From positions 62,001-126,000 of the forward strand of contig CAMKEM010000002.1 in the NCBI GenBank assembly GCA_946411565.1: a stretch of DNA of 64,000 nucleotides. Direction: 5' to 3'. Below the pieces are notes generated by a model. It was not told the origin of the DNA and did no database searches. It saw nothing but the letters and a program-made list of their open reading frames with translations. The stretch's first letter is position 1; each line of letters begins with the position of its first letter. Made by a program: the position numbers and the translations under genes. Of the stretch, positions 49,307-57,949 are shown in pieces. Source of the stretch: an uncultured Prevotellaceae bacterium (lineage in GTDB: Bacteria; Bacteroidota; Bacteroidia; Bacteroidales; Bacteroidaceae).

Positions 49307-51415
49307 TTAATAGCTTTCTGGTGCTTTGATACCTTTATCACGAGCACGCTCTGCATTACGTTGCTTGATAGTCTTTTGCTTGTCAGCCTTCTGCTTGGTA
49401 ATCTCGTTAGGCTTCTGCTTGTCGAGAGGACGTGCAAGGAGATTCCATTCGCGTGTCACATCCCACTTCTCACGACAAGTAACCTTTTCGTGATAATAAT
49501 ATACCTCCTCTGGTTGTAAGTTTTCATCAAAATTGCCTGTGTCCCACTTGCCATTTCTGTTTTTATCTATGAAAGCACGAAGGTAATATTCACCAGGCTT
49601 TACATAGTAAAATTCTGCGATTCCATCGACAGTAAGAGCCTGCTTCAGCACTTTCTCACTCTTATCAAGCATCTGCACAACAATAGCAAGACTATCACCT
49701 CCAGGATAGTGAGGCTTAACAAATAGTGAACTGAAATCATCAGCAGACTTGACCTTTATACCTGCCTTGTAAGGGTTGGATTTCTTTCCGTAAATATCCG
49801 AAAAAGCGAGGGTATCAACCTCGAAACTATACTCTGCACCTTCACGCCACTCTGCTATTATCTCAAGATTGCGAGGGGTGGCATTTTCCGACTGCCTCTG
49901 GCGCAATACAAAACGATCATTATACCATTTATCGTCCTGCTTTATATAGAGATGGATAGCGGCTGTATCAATATTCAAGATAGGTGTTGGCAAATTGATG
50001 TAGATGCTCTGATCAGGTGCCATCTGCTGACTGACCTCATACTTAGGCACAAGAGGCTTTGCAGGGAAGACTGTATCAGTAACCTCCTCGCCACGCTTAC
50101 GCTTCTTGGCGAGCTTCTTCTCCCAATCCTCCATTTCCTTCTTCAACTGCTTCATACGCTTTTCGTATGGCTGCTTTGAAAGAACCTCAATGGCAGAATC
50201 CGTCTGAACTACAAGATTACCGAGAGAATCAGTAGCATCATAGGTCAAGTCAAGTCTAAGCGTATCATTATCAATCAAAGCAGGATCCATTATCCAATAG
50301 GTGATAGTATCAAGCTTTGGAGTATGTTCTACCACAAAAGCATCGGTTTCATCGAAGTTAAGACCTTTTATCTGTGGCATCATCTGGCTTGGGCCGCTAA
50401 AGAATATCTGGAACATATTAGCTTCCTTACGCTCTACTTTTAGGAAGAAACGGTCAAGCTGTTCCTTTACAAACTGTCGAAGAACGATATTATCTGGTCG
50501 GAAATGTGTGTATGGTACTTGCTTGATATCACGAATATGGATAGTATCAGACCAAATAGTATCCTGACGCATATCTGGTGCACAAGTTGGTACTATCACG
50601 TCATTATTATAGGCAAAGCCCTCAGCCGACTGAGAATACATGAAGTTACCATCCATATCATTAAGAGCCACAACACGATATGAGCCTGGGGCAATACCAC
50701 GAATAACGAAATGTCCCCGTGAATCGGTTCTTGCCACACGAATGAAAGGCTCTGTGACAAAAACAGTATCAAATTCGTTGATAGACGTACCCTTGTCAAG
50801 GCTATCCAACTGACTTTCCGTAAGGCGATAAAGACCTACAAGCGAGCCCTTGACAGGTTCAAGATTCTCAGCATTAAGTACCGTTCCTGATACTTCAAGA
50901 GTATCAATCTGATCACCTGTGGAGAAGCTATAAGTATAGTTGCCAAGTGGGTTACCCTCGTTGTTATCCAAGATAGCATCAGAGAAGTCAACGGTATATG
51001 TAGTGTTATCCTTGAGAGAATCCTTCAGTTCTACAACAATACGCTTTCCAGCAGCCATAATCTCTGGCTGCTCTGCCTGTGGAGGGGATATAACCACCTT
51101 CTCAGTAGCATTCTCAAGTTTGATATACTCATCAAAATTGATAATAACCTTGTTGCTCTTGCTGTTAAGCCCTCTATCCGAAGGAGATGCACTAACCACA
51201 CGCGGTGGAGTTTCATCAAACCAACCGCCATCGGGGTTTCCCATTCGGGCACAGGAAGTAAGAAAAAACAGGGAAAGGAAAAAGAACAGCCCCTCACCCG
51301 TCACTACGTGACACCCTCTCCCCAAGGGGCGAGGAAAAAGATAGTTTTTAACGCTATGTAGAAAACGAATATTCACAATTATCTTTTTGTTGTTATCCTT
51401 TTGGATAAATAGCAA
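49307..51415 (-). CDS. Bacterial Ig-like (SbsA/Big_5-type) domain lipoprotein
   Basis: A 702-aa lipoprotein widespread in Bacteroidota. The lipobox is LTSC, and the mature start NPDGGWFDETPPRVVSASPS leads into a Big_5 Ig-like domain (residues about 65-160). A middle beta domain (VSGTVLNAENLEPVKGSLVGLY), further Ig-like parts and a C-terminal GEYYLRAFIDKNRNGKWDTG segment follow; the tail is Lys-rich. The N-terminus is doubtful: the stretch FPRPLGRGCHVVTGEGL is encoded by a GC-rich repeat (51288-51335). Translation may start at the ATG 51415 or within the repeat at a GTG. Confidence 0.83.
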   Translation of the reverse strand: MLFIQKDNNKKIIVNIRFLHSVKNYLFPRPLGRGCHVVTGEGLFFFLSLFFLTSCARMGNPDGGWFDETPPRVVSASPSDRGLNSKSNKVIINFDEYIKLENATEKVVISPPQAEQPEIMAAGKRIVVELKDSLKDNTTYTVDFSDAILDNNEGNPLGNYTYSFSTGDQIDTLEVSGTVLNAENLEPVKGSLVGLYRLTESQLDSLDKGTSINEFDTVFVTEPFIRVARTDSRGHFVIRGIAPGSYRVVALNDMDGNFMYSQSAEGFAYNNDVIVPTCAPDMRQDTIWSDTIHIRDIKQVPYTHFRPDNIVLRQFVKEQLDRFFLKVERKEANMFQIFFSGPSQMMPQIKGLNFDETDAFVVEHTPKLDTITYWIMDPALIDNDTLRLDLTYDATDSLGNLVVQTDSAIEVLSKQPYEKRMKQLKKEMEDWEKKLAKKRKRGEEVTDTVFPAKPLVPKYEVSQQMAPDQSIYINLPTPILNIDTAAIHLYIKQDDKWYNDRFVLRQRQSENATPRNLEIIAEWREGAEYSFEVDTLAFSDIYGKKSNPYKAGIKVKSADDFSSLFVKPHYPGGDSLAIVVQMLDKSEKVLKQALTVDGIAEFYYVKPGEYYLRAFIDKNRNGKWDTGNFDENLQPEEVYYYHEKVTCREKWDVTREWNLLARPLDKQKPNEITKQKADKQKTIKQRNAERARDKGIKAPESY
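51288..51335. repeat. GC-rich palindromic repeat (type 2), copy in a lipoprotein signal region
   Basis: AGCCCCTCACCCGTCACTAC then GTGACACCCTCTCCCCAAGG and GGCGAGG. It matches copies at 51439 (inverted) and 54086. It lies within the N-terminal coding part of the Ig-like lipoprotein. Confidence 0.85.
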
Positions 51416-51438
51416 ATAATGATTTTTATTATCTGAAA

Positions 51439-51496
51439 TTACTAACTTCCCCCTCGCCCCTTGGGGAGAGGGTGCCCGAAGGGCAGGTGAGGGGCT
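51439..51496. repeat. GC-rich palindromic repeat (type 2), at the end of the GH3 gene
   Basis: TTACTAACTTCCCCCTCGCC...GAGGGTGCCCGAAGGGC...GTGAGGGGCT. It is the inverse of the copy at 54086 including the flank GAAGTTAGTAA, and touches the GH3 stop codon. It could serve as a terminator. Confidence 0.85.
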
Positions 51497-53003
51497 ATCT
51501 ATTCATCTCTATCAACGCCTCAACATAATCTCTTGAGTTAGAGAGTCTTGGCACTTTATTCTGACCTCCGAGCTTTCCTCGGCTCTTCATCCATTGCTCA
51601 AAGAGACCTTGACGAGCCTTTACAATCTTTAGGCATATCATATTGATGTCCTTATAACGCTTTGCCTCATAGTCGGAATTAAGTTCCTGAAGCTTAGAGT
51701 CGAGAGCATCGGCAAATTCATCCAGATCATCTGGTTCCTTAGAGAACTCTATAACCCATTGATGATGAGGAACAACGCCTTCACTTCTGAAGACAGGAGC
51801 GGCTGTATATTCCCGAACCTGAGCATTACATTTCTGACACGCGAACTTCAAGCCTTTCTCTGCATTATCCACAATAAGCTCCTCACCAAAGGCATTAATG
51901 AAATGCTTTGTACGACCAGAGATATAGAACTTGTAAGGATTCTTTGAGGTGAAGATAACGGTATCGCCTATCATATATCGCCAAAGTCCGCAACTCGTAC
52001 TTATGATCATAGCGTAGTTTTTGCCGATTTCAACGCCCTCAAGTGGCACTATGTTCGGGTTCTCCTTACCAAACTCATCCATTGGCAAGAACTCATAGAA
52101 GACATCATAATCGAGCATAAGGAGCATCGACTTATCATTAGGATCATTCTGTAAACCGAAGAATCCCTCAGAAGCATTATAAGTCTCCATATAGTGCATC
52201 TTTGGAGAAGTGATAAGTTGCTCATACTGACTACGATAAGGGGTAAAGGCAATACCTCCGTGGAAGAACACCTCAAGATTTGGCCACACCTCCTCAAGAT
52301 GTTGTTTTCCCGAAAGTTCCATTACTCGCATCAAGACAGACATCATCCACGAAGGAACACCAGAAATATTAGTCACATTCTTGTCAAGACAAAGATGGGC
52401 GATACCATCACGCTTAACCTCGAAATCAGATATCAAAGCCGTCTTCTTGTCAGGTACTCGGACAAGGTTCACGAGAGGGTTAATGTTCTCGATAAGAATA
52501 GCACTAAGGTCGCCTACGAGAGAGCCTGCAACGTTATAGTTTGGCGAATGCGAACCTCCAAGAATGAGTGAACGGCCATCAAACAAACGGCTCTTCGGAT
52601 TATTCTGGAGATACATAGCCACAGCATCGTTACCTCCCTGATAATGAATATGTTTCAATCCGTCTTCACTAACAGGAATGAACTTCGACTTATCGTTAGT
52701 AGTACCCGAAGACTTGGCATACCATTTCACCGTTCCTGGCCAAAGGACATCCTTCTCTCCATGACGCATACGGTCAATATCACCCTTGAGTTCCTCGTAG
52801 GTATTTACAGGCACATTATTGGCAAAATCCTCGTAAGATTTCGTCATATTGAAGATATGATTTCTTCCGTACTCTGTATCGCTTGCTCGACGAAGCAGAC
52901 TCTTAAGGACATCATTCTGCATCTGGGCACCCTCATTCATGTGGCGCTCAAGCTCTTTCTGCCTCTTTAGGAAGTATAGTCTTGCTATGGATGTTATGCT
53001 CAT
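51495..53003 (-). CDS. GH3 family acyl-adenylate-forming protein
   Basis: A 502-aa member of the GH3 branch of the ANL superfamily, known from plant auxin-amino acid synthetases and common in Bacteroidota with unknown substrates. Visible features are WYAKSSGTTNDKSKFIPVS (nucleotide loop, about residue 92), NYNVAGSLVGDLSA, YMETYNASEGFFGLQ (about residue 271) and FYISGRTKHFINAFGEELIVDN. By analogy it couples a carboxylic acid to an amino acid or amine with ATP. It has its own consensus promoter and no enzyme partner next to it. Confidence 0.87.
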   Translation of the reverse strand: MSITSIARLYFLKRQKELERHMNEGAQMQNDVLKSLLRRASDTEYGRNHIFNMTKSYEDFANNVPVNTYEELKGDIDRMRHGEKDVLWPGTVKWYAKSSGTTNDKSKFIPVSEDGLKHIHYQGGNDAVAMYLQNNPKSRLFDGRSLILGGSHSPNYNVAGSLVGDLSAILIENINPLVNLVRVPDKKTALISDFEVKRDGIAHLCLDKNVTNISGVPSWMMSVLMRVMELSGKQHLEEVWPNLEVFFHGGIAFTPYRSQYEQLITSPKMHYMETYNASEGFFGLQNDPNDKSMLLMLDYDVFYEFLPMDEFGKENPNIVPLEGVEIGKNYAMIISTSCGLWRYMIGDTVIFTSKNPYKFYISGRTKHFINAFGEELIVDNAEKGLKFACQKCNAQVREYTAAPVFRSEGVVPHHQWVIEFSKEPDDLDEFADALDSKLQELNSDYEAKRYKDINMICLKIVKARQGLFEQWMKSRGKLGGQNKVPRLSNSRDYVEALIEMNR

Positions 53004-53030
53004 TTCTACCTTATTTGCTAATTAATCTTG

Positions 53031-53061
53031 CAAAATTACGAAATAACTTGCAGAAAACAAA
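53031..53061 (-). promoter_or_regulatory. GH3 gene promoter
   Basis: Minus strand: TTTG (53061-53058), exact 19-base spacer, TAATTTTG (53038-53031), 27 bases before the ATG. Confidence 0.8.
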
Positions 53062-53260
53062 ATATCCTAACATTTTTTGACATTACCCCCACCCAATCAT
53101 CATATCTAAGCACAAAAACAAACGCGAAAATGCTAAGACGCAGAGATGAATTTTGAACACGAAAATCACGAAACAAACGAAATTTATCTTTGTGATTTCC
53201 TCTCTCCCAATCCTCCCCTGTTCCTCTTCTCTTGCTCTTTTCATCTTCTTCTTGTCCGAA

Positions 53261-53353
53261 GTTACTCCATCGCTACTCCATCGTTACTCCATCGTTACTA
53301 CATCGAAACGATGGACTATCGATGGATTATCGATGGATTACTGATGGATTATC
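53261..53353. repeat. 11-nt GTTACTCCATC array with inverted half
   Basis: Left half: GTTACTCCATC, GCTACTCCATC, GTTACTCCATC, GTTACTACATC. Right half: GATGGACTATC, GATGGATTATC, GATGGATTACT, GATGGATTATC. Period 11 with about four units per arm, as in the GTCCGTT arrays. Track ORFs 53146, 53153 and 53232 run through this repeat and are not genes. The flanks 53062-53260 and 53354-53530 hold nothing else recognisable. Confidence 0.85.
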
Positions 53354-53539
53354 TTATGAAAAACTGCGGTATTTCAAGGGCAAGAAAAAATTCCTTGAAA
53401 AGCACGAATTTCATGATTTGCTTTTGCCTGATGAGTATTGGTAAATAACAATTTCTGTCAGTCGAAAACAGGTTGTTGACTTTTGCATAAAAACGGAAAA
53501 TTCTTGCCCGAAAACAAAAAAAACATAAAAATCAAAAAA

Positions 53540-53566
53540 AAAGTGGAGAAAAGTGGTGGAAAGTGG
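53540..53566 (+). promoter_or_regulatory. MraZ box: three AAAGTGG repeats with 10-bp period
   Basis: AAAGTGG occurs at 53540-53546, 53550-53556 and 53560-53566, each separated by three bases, with a degenerate fourth (AAAATGT) at 53570. This is the arrangement described for MraZ binding sites upstream of dcw clusters (AAAGTGK-N3 repeats). It overlaps the -33 region of the promoter at 53578, so binding should block transcription of mraZ and the cluster. Confidence 0.85.
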
Positions 53567-53577
53567 GGAAAAATGTG

Positions 53578-53585
53578 TAATTTTG
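53578..53585 (+). promoter_or_regulatory. dcw cluster -7 box (mraZ promoter)
   Basis: TAATTTTG at 53578-53585, 49 bases before the mraZ ATG. A canonical TTG is missing at -33, where the MraZ boxes lie, which fits an activator- or repressor-controlled promoter. Confidence 0.7.
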
Positions 53586-53634
53586 AACGCAAATTTAATA
53601 TAAAATATACGTGCGTGTTATTATATAGCTATAA

Positions 53635-54141
53635 ATGAGATTCTTAGGCAACATAGAAGCAAAGGCAGACAGCAAGGGACGAGTGTTCCTTCCTGCTGGT
53701 TTCCGCAAGGTGCTCCAGGCATCTGGCGAGGACCAGATTGTCATGCGCAAGGATGTTTTCCAAGATTGTCTCGTGCTATATCCTGAAAGCGTATGGAATG
53801 AGCAGGTGGATATGCTTCGTTCAAAGCTCAACCGCTGGAACAAGCAGCATCAGCAGATTTATCGTCAGTTCGTGTCGGACGTGGAGCTTGTGAACCTTGA
53901 CGCAAGCGGTAGAATGCTGATTCCACGACGATATATGCAGTTGGTGGGCATAACACAGGAGGTGCGTTTCCTCGGCGTGGGCGATACCATCGAGATATGG
54001 GCTGGTGGCAAGGATAGCAAGCCGTTCATGGATGCTGAGGACTTCGGCAAGGCGTTGGAGGAGTTGATGGAGGAGGAGCCTCCCAAGCCCCTCACCCGTC
54101 CTTCGGACACCCTCTCCCTAAGGGGCGAGGGAGGAAGTTAG
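53635..54141 (+). CDS. mraZ: Transcriptional regulator MraZ
   Basis: MraZ is a SpoVT/AbrB-fold DNA-binding protein that represses the dcw cluster in several bacteria. The 168-aa protein has the two AbrB-like repeats: FLGNIEAKADSKGRVFLPAGFRK (residues 2-24) and NLDASGRMLIPRRYM (about residues 85-99). Family members are about 150 aa; here the last ~18 residues (KPLTRPSDTLSLRGEGGS) and the stop codon come from a dispersed GC-rich repeat. Triple AAAGTGG boxes stand before the promoter, consistent with autoregulation. Confidence 0.95.
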   Translation: MRFLGNIEAKADSKGRVFLPAGFRKVLQASGEDQIVMRKDVFQDCLVLYPESVWNEQVDMLRSKLNRWNKQHQQIYRQFVSDVELVNLDASGRMLIPRRYMQLVGITQEVRFLGVGDTIEIWAGGKDSKPFMDAEDFGKALEELMEEEPPKPLTRPSDTLSLRGEGGS

Positions 54142-54144
54142 TAA
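54086..54144. repeat. GC-rich palindromic repeat (type 2) forming the 3' end of mraZ
   Basis: AGCCCCTCACCCGTCCTTCG, then GACACCCTCTCCCTAAGGGG and CGAGGGAGGAAGTTAGTAA. It matches the copies at 51288 and 51439 (the latter including the GAAGTTAGTAA flank). The mraZ stop TAG is part of the repeat. Confidence 0.88.
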
Positions 54145-54231
54145 GATAAACACTTAAATAACCCACAAAGGCAACTAAGTAATTAGTAATTCATAAATCG
54201 TAATCAACAAAAATTTTGTAACTAATAACAG

Positions 54232-55146
54232 ATGTATCATATACCAGTTTTGCTAAATGAGAGTATTGACGGTTTGGATATCCGTCCGGGTGGCATCTAT
54301 GTGGATGTGACCTTTGGAGGTGGTGGACATAGCCGTGAGATACTTCGCAGGCTGAATGGTACAGGACGACTCTTCAGTTTCGATCAGGATGCCGATGCTG
54401 AGCAGAATATCGGGGAGGCTCCCGATAACTTCACATTTGTGAGGAGCAATTTCAGATACCTTGACAACTGGATGAGATACTATGGCGTGGATCACATTGA
54501 CGGCTTGTTGGCTGATCTTGGAGTCTCTTCGCATCACTTTGACGATGAGACACGAGGGTTCTCCTTCCGCTTTGACGCGCCACTTGACATGAGGATGAAC
54601 AAGCGTGCAGGAATGACTGCCGCTGATATCGTGAATACCTACGAGGAAGAACGTCTAGCTGATATTTTCTATCTCTACGGAGAAATGAAGAACTCACGAA
54701 AGATAGCATCAGCATTGGTGAAATATCGTCAGCAGGAGAAGATTGAGACTACTCAGGACTTCCTTAAGGCGGTAGAGCCATTCTTTAAGCGTGAACGCGA
54801 GAAGAAGGATATGGCAAAGCTGTTTCAGGCATTACGTATTGAGGTAAACCACGAGATGGACGCTCTGCGTGAAATGCTCTATGCCGCTACGAAGTGGCTT
54901 GGGGAGGGAGGCAGATTGTCGGTTATAACATATCATAGTCTTGAGGATAGGATTGTGAAGAACATCATCAAGACTGGTAATGCAGAAGGCAAGCGCAACG
55001 AGGACTTCTTTGGAAGGGTTAGTACTCCTTACAAGGCTGTGAACAACAAGGTCATTGTGCCAAATGATGATGAGCAGAGAGAAAACTCACGTTCAAGAAG
55101 CGCAAAACTGAGGATTGCCGAAAAGATAGAAAACGAAAAGGATTAA
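54232..55146 (+). CDS. rsmH: 16S rRNA (cytosine(1402)-N4)-methyltransferase
   Basis: RsmH (MraW) methylates C1402 of 16S rRNA. The 304-aa protein has the start YHIPVLLNESIDGL, SAM loop DVTFGGGGHSREIL (residues 25-38), GLLADLGVSSHHFD (about 91), DMRMNKRAG, LRIEVNHEMDALREML and the end ITYHSLEDRIVKN. Length is normal. A 90-base gap with AATTAGTAATTC-like units separates it from mraZ; ftsL follows after five bases. Confidence 0.96.
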   Translation: MYHIPVLLNESIDGLDIRPGGIYVDVTFGGGGHSREILRRLNGTGRLFSFDQDADAEQNIGEAPDNFTFVRSNFRYLDNWMRYYGVDHIDGLLADLGVSSHHFDDETRGFSFRFDAPLDMRMNKRAGMTAADIVNTYEEERLADIFYLYGEMKNSRKIASALVKYRQQEKIETTQDFLKAVEPFFKREREKKDMAKLFQALRIEVNHEMDALREMLYAATKWLGEGGRLSVITYHSLEDRIVKNIIKTGNAEGKRNEDFFGRVSTPYKAVNNKVIVPNDDEQRENSRSRSAKLRIAEKIENEKD

Positions 55147-55151
55147 TAAAG

Positions 55152-55727
55152 ATGCAGGACGACAAGGACATAAATATCACTATTCCACCTACGCCAGCAG
55201 AGGAATCTGCGGTGCAGGACGAGCTTGCATCTGCATCTCCCACGGATGCTCATACAAGCGAAAAGAAGTCTGATGCTTCAGTAGATGAAAAGATTGACAA
55301 TGATCTAACAGAGAACAGTCAGATTGAAGCCAATCTGCAAGACCCTACTGCCAAAACCCTTGAGGAGATAATGGAAGAGGAGGCTCATGAGTCGGAAACA
55401 CAGCCGCCTTCAAACTTCTCTCTGAGCCGCACGCTTGGAGGTGCTATTCTGGCACATGTGATCCAGAGTCAGATAAAACTGGTTCTGCTCATCACTCTCT
55501 TCCTTATTATATATATAACATGCCGTTACCAATGTCAGCAAAAGATGGTGGAGATAGACAGGCTTGAGCAACAGCTTACGTCTATAAGATATAAAGCCAC
55601 CGTTGTGACAAGTTTCCTGACGGAGAAGAGCCGAGAAAGTAACATTATGGATATGCTGGAACAGAAAGGCGACAGTACCTTGCAGATTCCAAAGGATCCA
55701 CCATATAAAATAAACATACCTGAGTAA
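55152..55727 (+). CDS. ftsL: FtsL-like cell division protein
   Basis: A 191-aa single-pass protein. Residues 1-95 are acidic and disordered (PPTPAEESAVQDELASASPT, LEEIMEEEAHESE). Residues about 112-128 form the membrane helix (IKLVLLITLFLIIYITC), and about 130-165 a leucine-type coiled coil (QKMVEIDRLEQQLTSIRYKA) in the periplasm. Position between rsmH and ftsI and this topology identify the Bacteroidota FtsL-like protein that links the divisome. The long cytoplasmic tail is unlike the short tail of E. coli FtsL. The stop abuts the ftsI ATG. Confidence 0.88.
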   Translation: MQDDKDINITIPPTPAEESAVQDELASASPTDAHTSEKKSDASVDEKIDNDLTENSQIEANLQDPTAKTLEEIMEEEAHESETQPPSNFSLSRTLGGAILAHVIQSQIKLVLLITLFLIIYITCRYQCQQKMVEIDRLEQQLTSIRYKATVVTSFLTEKSRESNIMDMLEQKGDSTLQIPKDPPYKINIPE

Positions 55728-57932
55728 ATGAAACAAAAGTTTGACAACAGCAAGTCAATGACGCGCTACACCCTCGTTGCAGTTGTGATGACCTTCATCG
55801 CCGTTGCAGTATTGGGTCGTGCGTTCTATGTCATGACAGCCGAAAGATCATACTGGCTTGCTGTAGCCGCTCAGGTAAAGAGGGATAGTGTTATCATCGA
55901 GCCAACAAGAGGTAATATCCTTAGTGCTGGTGGTCAGCAGTTGGCTTGTAACCTTCCAGAGTATCGTATCTACATGGATTTCGAGGCTATCCGCGAATCC
56001 AAGTGCGATACACTTTGGCATGATGCCCAAGGCAAACCGACAAAGGAACTGAAGGCTCTCTGCAAGGGGCTTCACAAGATATTCCCTTCACGATCAGCAG
56101 AAGATTTCCTGCAGAATCTGGAGGATGGCTATGCGTGGAAATCAGCCACAACAGGCAAGCATCACAGGGCATGGCCTGTATGGAAACAACGTATTCCATA
56201 CATGAAATATACGGAGGTAAAGAAACTGCCTATCTTCAAGCTCCGTCAAGGCTTGAGCGGCTTCTATGCTCAGAAGTTCATGGTAAGAAACCGCCCTTAT
56301 GGCCCTATGGCAGCTTCAATAGTAGGTTCCGCCTATAAGGAAACAGGTAAGGCATACGCAGGACTTGAGCTTGCATACGATACCGTACTTGCTGGTACTC
56401 CAGGTATCAAGCACAGACGTAAGGTGCTGAATAAATTCATCAATATCAGCGATACCGCTGCCGTTGACGGTGAGGATATTGTCACGACTATTGATGTTGG
56501 TATTCAGGACCTTGCAGAGCGTTCTTTGAAAAAAGAGCTTATCAAGGATAATGCCTATACAGGTGTGGCTATCGTTATGGAGGTGGCTACTGGTGATGTT
56601 AAGGCTATGGTGAACCTTGACCGCGACTCTCTCGGAAACTATTACGAGGGACGTAACCACGCTATTGCAGACTTGCTTGAGCCGGGATCTGTGTTCAAGA
56701 CGGCAAGTATTCTTACAGCCCTTGAGGATGGCTTTATTCCAGATACAGCCAACTGTAAGGTAGATACAGGCTATGGTATCTTGGAAATGCACGGAGCAAA
56801 GATGCGTGACCATAACTGGCATAACGGAGGATATGGAGTTATTAATGTATCGCGTATCCTTCAGGTGAGTTCTAATATCGGTGTCAGCGTTCTTATTGAT
56901 AAGTTCTATGGCCAGCACCCAGAGAAATTCGTTGAAGGCATTCATCGTCTCGGACTTGCAACAGACCTGAAGTTGCCATTCCCAGAATATAGCGCACCAC
57001 GAATCCGTTTCCCAAAGAAAGACAAGACAGGTCGCTACTGGTCAAACTGGAGTAAAACGGCTCTTCCTTGGATGAGTATCGGCTATGAGACTCAGGTGCC
57101 TCCAATCTCTACCCTCACCTTCTATAATGCCATAGCAAATGGCGGTAAGATGGTTAAGCCTCGTTTCGTTACCCGTGTGGAAAAAGACGGAGAGGTGGTA
57201 AGGGAATATCCAGTAGAGGTTATCAAAGAGCATATCTGTAGCAACGATGCCTTGGGTAAGATACAGGACATTCTGTTCAAGGTTGTACACGTTGGCTTGG
57301 GTAAAACCGCAGGTTCAAGGGCTTTCGATGTATCGGGTAAGACAGGAACAGCACAGAAAGCTCATAATGGTTCATACAAGAGCGGTACTGTGGATTATCT
57401 GCTTAGCTTCTGTGGCTATTTCCCTTCAGAGAAGCCAAAGTACAGTTGTATAGTATGTATTCAGAAGTCTGGTCTTCCCGCATCTGGTGGTTTGATGAGT
57501 GGTCAGGTATTCCACGATATTGCTGAGGGCATCATGGCAAAGAACATAAGATACCCAAGTAAGGCTGCAAAGGATGAACTTTCACGCTTCGTACCAGATG
57601 TTAAGAGAGGAAATATCCTTGCTGCTGACTATGTTCTCTCAAAGCTCGGTATGAAGACAACAGGCGGATGGAATGGCAGTTATGTAACAGGAAATCCAAT
57701 CTGGGGCTCAGCAAAGAGTGACGACAAGGAGGTTAAGTTCGAGAAAGCAGCGGCAACTCCTAAGAACCAGATGCCTGACGTAATAGGTATGGGTGCTCGT
57801 GATGCCGTATATATACTTGAGAGTCGCGGAATGAAGGTGACAATCAGAGGCAGAGGTCGCGTGATGCAACAGAGTCTTGCTCATGGTAAGCCTTTCAAAC
57901 GAGGACAAAGAATTGAGTTGATTTTGAATTAA
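55728..57932 (+). CDS. ftsI: Division-specific penicillin-binding protein (transpeptidase) with PASTA domain
   Basis: Class B PBP that cross-links septal peptidoglycan. The 734-aa protein has one membrane helix (residues about 13-33), a PBP dimerisation region, and the transpeptidase with SVFK (Ser321, Lys324), SSN in QVSSNIGVS (about 386) and KTGT (about 538, SGKTGTAQK). A PASTA domain ends the protein (MPDVIGMGARDAVYILES, about residue 683 on), as in many Bacteroidota FtsI/Spo-type PBPs. It directly follows ftsL, and murE starts 17 bases later. Confidence 0.95.
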   Translation: MKQKFDNSKSMTRYTLVAVVMTFIAVAVLGRAFYVMTAERSYWLAVAAQVKRDSVIIEPTRGNILSAGGQQLACNLPEYRIYMDFEAIRESKCDTLWHDAQGKPTKELKALCKGLHKIFPSRSAEDFLQNLEDGYAWKSATTGKHHRAWPVWKQRIPYMKYTEVKKLPIFKLRQGLSGFYAQKFMVRNRPYGPMAASIVGSAYKETGKAYAGLELAYDTVLAGTPGIKHRRKVLNKFINISDTAAVDGEDIVTTIDVGIQDLAERSLKKELIKDNAYTGVAIVMEVATGDVKAMVNLDRDSLGNYYEGRNHAIADLLEPGSVFKTASILTALEDGFIPDTANCKVDTGYGILEMHGAKMRDHNWHNGGYGVINVSRILQVSSNIGVSVLIDKFYGQHPEKFVEGIHRLGLATDLKLPFPEYSAPRIRFPKKDKTGRYWSNWSKTALPWMSIGYETQVPPISTLTFYNAIANGGKMVKPRFVTRVEKDGEVVREYPVEVIKEHICSNDALGKIQDILFKVVHVGLGKTAGSRAFDVSGKTGTAQKAHNGSYKSGTVDYLLSFCGYFPSEKPKYSCIVCIQKSGLPASGGLMSGQVFHDIAEGIMAKNIRYPSKAAKDELSRFVPDVKRGNILAADYVLSKLGMKTTGGWNGSYVTGNPIWGSAKSDDKEVKFEKAAATPKNQMPDVIGMGARDAVYILESRGMKVTIRGRGRVMQQSLAHGKPFKRGQRIELILN

Positions 57933-57949
57933 ACTAAAATATAAGAAAT

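Noticed and set aside
53261-53353. Short tandem repeats considered as a CRISPR array
   Set aside because: Units are 11 bases with no spacers, and no cas genes are nearby.
53146-53448. Three overlapping ORFs around 53.1-53.4 kb
   Set aside because: All three frames stay open only because of the 11-nt array, whose period avoids stops; no gene-like start or family.
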